Source: Scortum barcoo
Lineage: Eukaryota > Chordata > Actinopteri > Centrarchiformes > Terapontidae
Length of the DNA: 64,000 nucleotides
Reading direction: 5' to 3'
NCBI GenBank assembly: GCA_023238725.1
Contig: CM041534.1
Coordinates: 20,617,803 to 20,681,802 of the forward strand
The first letter of the stretch is position 1, and each line of letters opens with the position of its first letter. This document shows positions 37,101-48,085 of the stretch, piece after piece. The position numbers and the translations under genes were made by a program. The notes under the pieces are model-generated. The model was not told the origin of the DNA, ran no database searches, and saw nothing but the letters and a program-made list of their open reading frames with translations.

Positions 37101-40100
37101 ATAAACACACATATTCCTCTTACGTCTCAGATATCCACTCAGTGTCTATGACAGCCTCTCCTCCTCTCTTTACCTCTCCAAAATCCATTTTTGTCCAACT
37201 TCTTAAATAGAAAAATATTTGTACTTTGAGTTCAACATGCAGACTGTTTTTACAAATCCACCCCACAGACTGAAATACACCTACTCTTCATTCTTGTAAG
37301 AACACAGTTTTCCTCTCAAGTTATAGCAGCCCTCCCTGCTGAAGAACATTTTTAGCATATTAGCCAGAAGCAAAATGTGTCTTGCTTCATACATTATTTG
37401 CGCTGAGTATTTCTTTGTTTGATATGTTTTAATTTAGGCATTTTAAATCTCCCATAAACCAGCTGATGGATAACAATCAAAGAAACAGCATCCTTAGTTT
37501 CCCCAAAATGTTCACACGTGCAGCTCTGTTTGATTAAATCACAAAGTAATGTACATGGTGTCGATGAAGATGCGTTTTTAAATCAGTTTGTGTTTCAAGG
37601 AGAGTCAGAGGGAGAAATAAACGTGTGAAATACAGAGGAATCGTTACAATTGTCATACGATCCCTCCGATGTGTCCGTCACAGGAGAAGATCCCCTTTAC
37701 TATGCACACTGTCTAAGCCACCATCAGTGTTTCTACCACTGGAACAAATGGCCGTGTTGGAGCCGTTCTGCTCTCCATTCACGGGGGAATATTATGAGCT
37801 TGAGCAGCGCCGGTTTCCACGGCAACGCACAGCTCAGCCTAACCAAGTGCTCACAATATGGCAGGAATGTGCCGGATGAGGCCGCGCGGCGTTGGGCAAC
37901 GTTTCTCCGTTTCATCTCGTTTCAGACGGGGCCCGAGGACGAACAATGTGCAGAGCGTATCCGCTTTGTGCATGAAGCTGTCATTCATCTAACATCTGGT
38001 AGTTTTTATTTATTTATTTGTTTATTTATTTTGATCATTTTGTGCTCTAATTGATGAATGTGAATGGAAACATAATTATACAGGCTTGTTCAGAAGACGT
38101 TTGATATGACGGCGCTGACAGAAACTATATGAGCCAATACAATCAGCAATATTTTATTAATACCATAGTGGAAGTGCAGCATGTAGGGAGTGATTTAATT
38201 AAAGCTGCCGCAGTTATATAAATAATATAAATGAATAATATAAATGTGGATGTGAAGGGCTTGCATTTGTTAGATGGCAAGAAAAATGACTCCAAATTAA
38301 TGCTAATATGGTTCAGTATCTTCTGCACATATGAAAATTTGTGTTTATTAACATGTCAGCCTTAACGATTTTATAAAGAGATACGATGTCAGTTAATGCA
38401 GAGTTAAATTAAAGGTGGAGTCGACGATTCAGGAGGGCCCTGATCAATCCATCAGTCCTTTTACAAGTCTGTTAGTGTTGGCATCACAGTGTTGCAGCGA
38501 GCTGAGATTAATTCAGCTGACATGTGACTTGATAGATACAGCGAATATTTATTCATTTTGACACACCAATTATTAAACTGCCACTTACTGGAGACAGATG
38601 GAGAGGCGAATACTCACAGTAAACACAAATGATGCTGCAAGACACTTGATGAATTTCACAACAAGCGTACTGGAGTAGAAGTGCAGACCTCGAAGAACAG
38701 ATAAAACTCTCTGTTCTGATGCTCTGGTGTGTTTGGTCACTGACACAAACTTCTAATACCAAACCTGAACTGACGCTTTGTTTTTAACAGAATAATAAAA
38801 TCAGTGTTGGTATTCTGCATGTGTTTCTATATGCACCATGATCTGGGGCCTACTATGAAGTTTTCATGTAGAGTTAACATCTGAAAATCAGCAGAAAACA
38901 AGGTGCTGAGGACTGACTGAACTAGTTTGTGTGATGTTGTCTGACTACATCTGGAAGTAAAAGTGTTTATAGGTGTTCTAAACATCAGATTTAACACTCA
39001 GAGTTCACATTTTTCTTAAACAAAGTCTCCTTGATTTCATGTGGAAGTTAACAAAAACAGAAGTTTCTACCTTAGGACCATTAACTATACTGGCTAAAAG
39101 AAGATGATGAAATGAAGATGAACGTTAACTTCTCTTTTTAAAACAAGAGCTATCGCTGCATAATGTCTGACGTCAAGCTAAAAGCCTAAAGGCTCCAGGT
39201 TAAATGTAGAGGTAAATGAAAGTAAAGGAGCAGCAGTGTTGATAATTATAAATAAAATGCAAAAACAGATTTTTGTTCAAACATGAGCATATTTGGATGC
39301 TTTCAACAACAAAAAAACACACATAGATAACCAACACAAAGGCTAAATTTATTATTTATAGTTTAAAACAGTATGTTTGTGGACTGACTGATGTGCTGAC
39401 TGTAAACCAAAACCAATAAAGAGCAGGAAACAGCTGATAATGTTGGCTGAAACTCTAATATAGTCACATCCACGTAGTCTTGAACTGTTTTTTTTTTGTT
39501 AAGGTAACCTGTAACCCCACAAAATAAAGTCATTAGCTAATGATACACCACTCTAAATTAGTGCAAACACACTGTTTTATGTGTACCCTGCTATTTTGCT
39601 ATTGTGCTGTTGTGGGAAAGGATAAAGATAAAAACCACACCATTAATAATGTTTAATTATGTTAAAAAAAAATCCAAATTGTAGTTGTGGTTGCTAATCA
39701 ATGACAGGAGAATCGTTGGCCGGTGTTAGGCGTTTAGCAAACAGTTAATTGGATTATTAAAACAGGTGTTGTGGGGAGCCAGAGGCCATGTTAAGTTTCT
39801 AATGGAGCTAAATTGAATCACTGGAGGTTATTACACACAAGATGGTCTGTTTCACTGGTGTTAAGTGCGTTGATGCTGAAGAACGTTCTCGGCCTGCGGC
39901 AGGATGTGGTGACATATTGTGTCGATGAAGCTAAACTCAAAGGACAGCTTATCGAGACGTGCAGACGCTCATTTTATTTTCCAGCTCTCCGGTTCGTTAT
40001 CTCGGCTGTGAGTTTGAACCAGGTAGCCGAATCCAGATGTGGCCGAAATCGAGCCGAGGCCGCGTGAGCATACGGGCTATTTTTAGACACACAGACAGCT

Positions 40101-43100
40101 GAGCAAAGGACAGATGTCAAATATACCCAGCGGATTAAAACTAGGCTCATTTCACAAGTGATTCTAGAAATTTCTGCAAATTAGCCATTGTTGTTTATGT
40201 AAGCGGTGTATTGCTGCTCTTCAATGTGGTGCATGGAGTCCAATTATTCAAAGTCATGCATCCACTGTGATGGAGGCATTAAAGGAACAGTTCTACCAAA
40301 TTACATAAAAAGGAAGAATAATGTCATTTATTGAGTAGTTTTTTTATGCGGGTTAGCTGACTCTTTAACAGTGTCAGCTGTTCATGAAAGTAAAAAAAAA
40401 TTGAAAAATAAAATAAAATAAAATAAAAAATGTTAAATACAACACCAAAGCAGATGTTTCACAGTAAAAGCTTCTCATGAGAAGGCGATGGCTTCCTGAA
40501 CTGGAAGCTTTTAATGTGAAACATCTGTTCAGGAAGTGTTTCCATGGCAGCAGGAAGTGGTGTGTTTGCCTTCGCACCGAACCGCAAATTTAAACATGAG
40601 CAGGTAATGAAACAGGTAGGCGTCTTACTAAAATATGATAAAGGATATGTATGTATGTTTACAATATTCACTTTAGTCAGGTTTATTATTTGTTTATTTA
40701 AATTAAGCTAATAAATGATACACAGGTTGATCAATAAGGTAAGTCTACAGTAATAATTAATAGAAAGTCATTAATAACCACTTAATGGTTTTATTTATTG
40801 TTGATAAATTGACTGAACTATAAGCTGCTGGAAGTTTTCCAAAATAAAGCTCCATACAGAATTATTTAAACACACAAAGCAGGTTTTCCAGGTTTTTAGC
40901 CACCATTAAAATTGAGTTTTCACAACCAAAATGCTTCTTTTTATTAATGTCTTAAGGACAATCTACAAAACAATAGTAATGTATTTACTAACATTAAAAA
41001 ATATTATGTTAAGTGTCGCAATCAGTCAGTTTTTAGCACTAAATTGAAGTAATTGATGTGGTAAGCAAATCTTTATTAGTACAATTTTTTTCTTGAAGAT
41101 CTGGGGTCGACTGAATAAATCTGTTCATGGTGAGTAAAAGTTCAGATGTTCGTCTCATGTTTTGATCTCTACTTTGGTGTCACTTCCTTTAAAAAAAATC
41201 AAGTTAATAAAATGATTTACTGCATAATGTAGGTGGCTGAGTCACTTCCAAATGTTTTCGGTACTTTTGTATAAAGCTCTGACACGTTTAGCTGACCTGT
41301 GTCAAACTTTAGAGGAAACGTAGCTCGGCGTGGTGACACTCTCCACTTACTTTCTTTGCAAACACAACGTGAAAGTTACAAGGAAGAAAAACGAGAAGAT
41401 GCCTGAACATCAGAGCCTCTCTCATCTCGCCGGAGGACAGTTTTCAGAGAGACGCAGCACATTCAGCTACAGGTGGCGACGTTACTGTTTGTTATCGTCT
41501 CTCTGTCGACCCAAAACTCCTAAATTCATCATCACAACCTTTGCTTTTATAATAAACTTACTATTAATTTCCAGTATGTGTCATTTGATTTGCCTGTAAG
41601 TGTAATGTAATCTTTTTTCCTAAATAAATGACCATTAATTTGAAAGAATAAGATAAGAAATTACCTACATTAGTGTCTAAAATTAAACTTGTAACAAAAA
41701 GCGCTGGTATCATATTGAATTAAATTATTGGTTGTCAATCTCTGCTGTGTTGTTAATCCACTAATGCTCATTTTAGTCATTTTAGTTTAGTTTATATAAT
41801 GTTGGATTTCCATCTTTACTATAAAGTGCTTTACTTTTTGTCTTTTTTGGAGAATATTAAGTGTATAAAACTATATTAACTAGAAATTAAAGCTGTCAGT
41901 CCCTCTTTTACTCTGAGTAGTATCTTGCAGGTATTCATTACCTGAATTTCACCTCTTGGGGTCAATAAAGGATTATTTAATCTCTGAGCCTGTTTAAAAT
42001 CCCAACAACCTTCATCAGTAAGTCACCTGAGAGGCCAAAGCTGCTGAAGATCATTTACTTTATCAATATTTTTATTATATCGAACCTTTAAACCGGCACA
42101 GATCCAGTCCTGCTGGGTGCTGAATCATCATGTTTTAGACTTACATGCTGTGTTACAGCAGCAGATTCAGCAGAGGTGATAATAAATACAATCTTTTATT
42201 GGAAAATGTAAGAAATCTTGAATAAGAACAAGGTTTTATTGGGAATTATTCTTTATTAAAGGCCAAAGGAAACAACTAGAAACCTTTTTTTTTACACTGC
42301 AACAGGAAAAAAAAATGCAATATCTTATTAGATCGCAGAATAATTGGCTTTAATTTAATCACTGAGATTATTGTTTTTATTAGAATTACAGATTTCATTA
42401 GAGATTAAAGGCCTGCAGATTAACTGGATTGATTTAAGATGATGAATTTATTGCTGCTTAAATAAACAAGCTCTTATATTAAAGGGAATGTTGAATCCAG
42501 TTATCATACTAACATTAATTAGCGAATATTGTATATTAAAAATATTATGAGCCACAAATGATGATGTATAATATTTGAATTATCTCATGAGATTTTAGTC
42601 TGTAAATCTCCACTTTTAAAGCTTACTCACATCCGTCTTTTAAAGCTTATTATATTTATTTATCCTTACATATCCCTCATATACGTACTTATCAGGGCAG
42701 AGGTGGATTCAGGTACCTTTTAAACAGTAAAACTGCTCTCAGTGTCCCATTTTAAACCTCAATTATGTCAAATTTCTAGATTTTATATGAATTAATTCTT
42801 TGTTTTTGTATGGTTATCTGGCCTTTCTTTCTTTCTGGTTGTCAGATTATATAGAGATATCAAGCTCAAGGAGACTACCTGATTAAATAAAGTTTAATGA
42901 ATTAATTAAATCTGTTCATCTCACGACCTGAGTCATAAAAGTATGATGAGCAGTTATTACTGGTATAAAACAGTATAATTTTTTATTATAGTCAGATAAA
43001 AAAAACATAAATATAGTTATTTTTCCTTTTTATTTGGACAGAATAAGCACTGCTCCTGCCTTTATTTGTAATTAACTTTATTTCAGAGAATAAACCTGGA

Positions 43101-43779
43101 TTAGCTGGTCAGAGGGTGACAGGCTTTATTAGCTATTAGAGACAGCAGCTGGTTTATGAAGCTCATATGTGCTGCTCAGGATTTAAATAAAAGGGGGAAA
43201 AAATCCTATTTTTTTAAAATGTATTCTTACTAATATTATGATTATTATTATCATCACAGAGCAGGCTAGGCTAAAAGATGAGATGAGGTGCATCCGCAGG
43301 AAGCAGAGAGCAAACTAAACAGGCTGGAGATGTCCCGTTGCCATGGAGACGAAGCTTGATCCAGCTCCCAATGACAATAAAAGACAGAAAGATGTAAAAA
43401 AAAAAAAAAAAAAAAGCCTCTTTAATATCTCTTTCCTGTCTCCCTGAGGCTCATGTTGAGGCCCTGCAGGCTCCTTCACCCCCCCACCCCCACCCCCTTT
43501 AACATTTTTCCTCCTCTCAACACCTTCCTCCAAAACATCCATCTGCTTTTTTTTTCCTCCATCACATCCTCAGCCGTCCTCACATCCACATCTCTCTCTC
43601 TCTCTCTATTTCTCTCTGTCTTTTTCCTGCATGTTGATTATTATTCTCCTAATTAATGCCTCATTCGCCTCGCACTGTTATGTAACTACCCCCCCCCAAC
43701 CATCCATCCATCCGTCCATCCACCTCCATGTAGATGATTATTTAGCCATCATGAGTGTCTGAACAGGAGGAAGGAGCTC
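34102..43779 (-). other. kcnj6: probable kcnj6 intron 1 with GC-richer islands
   Basis: There is no protein gene. Three patches stand out from the AT-rich background: 35380-35660, 37650-37960 (with X-box-like GTTTCCACGGCAAC at 37813-37826) and 39850-40075. A hairpin lies at 40451-40527. A LINE-type tail (GGGGTCAATAAAGGATTATT) is near 41960, and a second X-box-like site GTTGCCATGGAGAC is at 43337-43350. A (14-bp)x3 tandem of ATTATGCCTGTT type is near 34618-34650. A 20-base A run is at 43396-43415. Confidence 0.4.
40451..40527. other. near-perfect inverted repeat (hairpin)
   Basis: Left arm 40451-40473 (CAGATGTTTCACAGTAAAAG plus CTT) and right arm 40505-40527 are reverse complements with one mismatch in 23. 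The loop is about 31 bases and contains the end of a perfect 14-bp palindrome CTTCTCATGAGAAG (40471-40484). It could be a pri-miRNA-like hairpin or a tiny foldback transposon; no family is recognised. Confidence 0.7.
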
Positions 43780-44000
43780 ACCTGGTGCAGCAGATCGTCT
43801 CTCCGGGTCATTTTAAGCTTTTTTGCTCCCATGAAAGAGAGAGAGAGAAAAAAAAAGCTCCGCTGAGGTCGCGGATCGTGATTATCTAGTCCCTCTCTCT
43901 CTCTCTCTCTTTGCAAAAAAACGCCGAATGAAGGATGGATACTAATTCCCCTTTTCCTCCATCCCTCTCCACAGAGAAAAGAAAAAAAGAAAAGGAGGGG
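43780..44000 (-). promoter_or_regulatory. kcnj6: candidate untranslated first exon of kcnj6
   Basis: On the minus strand a strong donor CACCAG|GTGAGC ends at 43780, preceded by CCCGGAGAGACGATCTGCTG. Spliced to the acceptor at 34101, the only frame that continues into the MEQD start has a stop upstream, so the exon would be 5' UTR. It would contain a short upstream ORF starting MGAKKLKMTRRDDLLHQ that ends two codons past the junction. Flanking CT/GA simple repeats fit a promoter-proximal region. Confidence 0.35.
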
Positions 44001-44284
44001 AAAAAAAGGCATCGAGCCGTCAGCCTCCACCCCTCAGCTGGGAGAGAGACACTGAGAGAGAGAGAGAGAGAGAGAAAGGCGGAGAGATGCGATAAGAGTG
44101 AGCACAACCTATATTTACACACTGCTGAATGTTAAAGGAGAAATATGTTTCTGCTGTGTGACTTTGGATTCAATTGGATTTTTTGTTAGAAAAATAAGAA
44201 AGCTGCATGTGAATTAAAAAAAAAATAAAAAGAAAAGTTGTTTAACATTTTATGGTGACAGTATTTTAGTCTACTGCATCACAT

Positions 44285-45270
44285 TTTCTCCACTAAAAAG
44301 GCAGCTTAGAGGGTGAAGGAGTGGGTTTTCTCTGATGGAAATGCACCTTAGTGGCCATTTTTCCTCTACTGAAAGCTCAACTTAGTGTCTATTTTAACCC
44401 ATTTTTTTCTGCCTTAAAGTTATTTCATGAGGTGTTCACCACTAGAAGAGCAGTTTTGGGGCTCTTCTGGAAGGTTTTCTCCACTATAACCATCATATTA
44501 TCTCCACTAGAAGGGCAGCCTATAAATTATTTCATAAGGTTTTCTTCACTATAATTCTCCACTAGAAAGGCAGCCTAAGGGGTATTTCATCACGTTTTCT
44601 TCACTATCGAGGCACGTTAGAGGGCTTTTAGGTAGCTTTTGTCCACTGAAAATGCAGCCTAGTGGCCACTTTTTCTCATTTTTTGTGTTGAACCGAAAGC
44701 CAAAAGTTATTTCATGTTTTTTTTCCACTATAAGGGTGCTCCAGAGGGCACTGCATCACATTTTCTCCACTACAAGGGCAGCCTAGATGATATTACAAAG
44801 AGGCGCTCAATTGTACTTATTGTAATTGTACTCTAGTGACGATAAAGAAATCTTGAATCAGTCAGGTTTTCTCCACCGTGGGGGTGTGGTAGAGGGATTA
44901 ATTGGATTGGAAAGAGGAAGTTTTCTCCAATATGAGGACATGCTTAAGGGCTCTCAAGTGCGCTTTCTCCTCTGAAAGCTCAGCCTAGCGGCCACTTTAT
45001 CACATTTTATCTGTTGAAAGAATACCCTAAAAGTTATTTCATAAGGTTTTCTCCACTAGAAGAGCAGCCTACAGCTCACTTCACTGTTTTCTCTAAGAGA
45101 AAGAAACTAGAGGGCACCCAGTCAGGTTTTCTCCACTGAAAACATGAACTAGAGGGTACTGCATTACATTTTCTCCATTATAAGAGCAGCAGAGTGACCA
45201 CTTTATCAGGTTTTCTCTGTTAGCAGGGCGCTCTAGAGGGTACACCATTTGTTTTCTGCCTTCCAGTGGA
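44285..45270 (+). repeat. degenerate minisatellite, about 42-bp units
   Basis: About twenty diverged tandem units of the pattern GTTTTCTCCACTAxAAGGGC, then AGCCTAGAGGGxACTTCATCA. Clear unit starts lie near 44285, 44472, 44539, 44593, 44760, 44866, 44930, 45048, 45127, 45168 and 45212. Units differ by substitutions and small indels. The array lies just upstream of the candidate kcnj6 first exon. Confidence 0.8.
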
Positions 45271-48085
45271 GAAAATGTGATGTGTTGTTATTAAAACAAG
45301 GGTTAGGATGTTTCATTACACAAACAGTTTGAATAAATTTGGGATTTGTTCTGTCAGGACCGAGAGTCGGAGCTCTCCGTGGTGCTGATCCTGTCCTCTA
45401 AGACTTTACGAATCACCTGTTAAACTACTAAAATCTACTGTCAATACTTAAACATCCTTTTATAAATAAAAAAAGGGACACACTATGAAAACATATTTGA
45501 GTTATTTTTAATTTTACCATAAATAATAAAAATGACACATCTTTTTTTCACTACAAACAAAACTTAACATAAATATAGAACTAAAGCTTCCTAGAAGCTA
45601 AACAGAAACAGATAAATAACAATATAAAAAGATTCAACAAATTGCAAACACTGTAAATCAACATTAATAGTGCTCCCAAGGAAGAATGAAGCGTCTCTCC
45701 TGCGTTATCTGATAAAAGTACATCAACAAAATATGCATGTTGGCTTTCTTAATGAAGATAAATGAACTGATGCTTTCTATAGTTAACTCGAGTTGTTTAT
45801 CTGACACTTTCACTTGAGGTAAAAAAAATATATATTGGTTACAATCACAAGGTGCTCAAACTTCAATATCAAGTACAGTAGAAAATAACATTTAACTTCG
45901 CTTAGACTCTCTATACACCGCAGCTTCAGTGACTTTCATGATTTTGGAAAAAGTGGAATTAAATGAGAATCGTTGTTGAAGTTGTTTAAATATAAGATTT
46001 ACTGTGATATCTGCACTTTTTCTTTAGTGTGCAACAAATTTATCTTCCTTTAATACGCTGAAACCGGGTGATATGAAGTAACGATGAGTAAAATGTTTAG
46101 ACCACCCAACCTCTCAAATCTTTAAAAACACACTCCTCAGGAGGTTTTTCTATAATTAAAATATACTCTGTTTATCCAAAAAGGAACAGGCTCAGTTACT
46201 CTGCTTCTTGAAACAAAACTTACTCCTAAAAAATACAGATTTGACTTCAGTTTACTTACTTACAATATTTAATATTTACGACAAGGTCTCCTCTTTGAAC
46301 ATCGGCCCTGCGGATGTGGTGAAATGGTTCTGAACCCGATCAAGTATCGGGTCCAGTATATCGGATCCAGAACAGGGAAGCTACAGTTAGACTGATCGAT
46401 CAGTTAGTGTAGTAAATAATAGAAAACATAATACATCAAGGATTTTACAGGACAATGGACAGAAAGGGTCTCGTCACCCACTTCTGATGCGACAGACTTG
46501 TGATTTTTTGCTTTTTTTGTTTGTTTTTTTGCAGATGTTTGATCGAACACCTGGTCCGCATTGGTTGCATAGCGAGAGCTTCATCTTTTGTCTGCACTGG
46601 TCAAAGCACTGCTGGAGGTCAAGACAGGTTGTGTGCAGCGCTCACAGTCCAACAAACTAACTAAAAATATATTTGAAGCCGAAAAACACACTTTGAGTTG
46701 AGGTTATGCACCTCTTTTGGATTTATATTCGCATTTATTCTGCATTTATAATCCTAACAATTTGTGTTTGTTGTGAATATTCTCCATCTGTCTCTGGTGA
46801 GTGTCAGTTTAATAATTGGTGAGTCACAATCAATAAATATTCACTGTCTCCAGCAAGTCGCACGTTGGCTGAATTAATCTGGTTTACTACAGCAGTATGA
46901 TCCCAAAATAAACAGATTTTACTGTCATTTAATTACAAGAAATGGATCAAAATGATGCTGAAATAACAGCATCATGATTTGTAAAAAATCTGAATCCATC
47001 CCGTCAGAAAAAACAATTTATTTTACAATTGCCACCTTTAAATCTGGACTGAAGTTTTTGAAAGGTCAGATGACACATCCTTTTTCATATAGATGAAAAG
47101 TTGAGCGTTAAAGAAAATTTGAATTGGTTAATTAAGTACAATCAGTTGTCCAGTATGACCAGTCATTTGTCGTGGCTCATGTTTTTGCAGATAGAGACTT
47201 TTGTATAACAAACATTGAGTCAGTTCAGTAACTTCATGACTCTTCTGTACTCGTGCTATTGTGACACTACCTTTAAGCATTTAGGATTATGCATTTTTTA
47301 CCTTTAGGACCACAGTGGATGCTGTTTAGTTAAATAATCTCTCTTCAGGTGGCCTGACTGTACTGATTAAAACTGAGGTGAATCTCTTTCTTCAGATGTG
47401 CAGCAGGCTTTCTGTTTCAGCCAACCCTTTATTTTTTATCGTTTGTTTCATGTGTCTGACAGAAAGATGCGTCAGTTTTAATCCACAAAGCCATCTGTAT
47501 ATGGCCGGCCTTGCACTCTTGTTTTACACACGTAGCTGTGATTTTTTTTAAAACTTTGTTTTGTCTTAAACGGACTGTGTTTTGTCCTCTGAGCGCTGCC
47601 AAATCCCGTCAGCAGTACTGTGCCTGAACACATCAAGCGAGGACACTGGTGGAGACGAGGTGCGAGCTTCAAAACTAAAAAACACGACTGAACTGTGTCC
47701 TGAATGTGTGTCACCATTTAGACCTTCAACAGATCTTTAAATAGGAACTCGATGGTGCAGTGATGTGACGAGGTCCCAGAGTACAACTGTACATCGCTGC
47801 ATCAAGGTGACAAGTTAAGCAAAAACTGGATTTTTAATGTTGCTCTTTAAGCTCGGTGTGTTTTTCGTTAGTCTGAACTTAGCTGGATTTGTTTTTCTGA
47901 AAAGAAAAGATATTTTGGGGAATACTTATGCGTTGGTGCATGATTTAAAGGGTCACATTTTAAGACGTCAGCACAAAATACTGGCAACTTCGATACAAAA
48001 ACCAATATCGGCCGAGTTAGAGGAAAAATGGAGCCTCCCTCTTTTTGCTTTTTGGTCCAATCGGCCCATCTGCCTCACTCCAGCC
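45271..48085. other. intergenic DNA and kctd7 3' flank
   Basis: No gene is seen. The side near 48085 should include the kctd7 3' UTR. Plus-strand reading frames around 47837-48385 are antisense shadows of the kctd7 last exon. Confidence 0.4.

Noticed and set aside
37625..38054. Overlapping 84- and 134-codon frames as a gene
   Set aside because: No start context, splice sites or recognisable domain; more likely non-coding GC-rich sequence.
44285..45270. Regularly spaced repeats that might suggest a CRISPR array
   Set aside because: The units are contiguous and diverged with no unique spacers, the genome is eukaryotic, and no cas genes are present.
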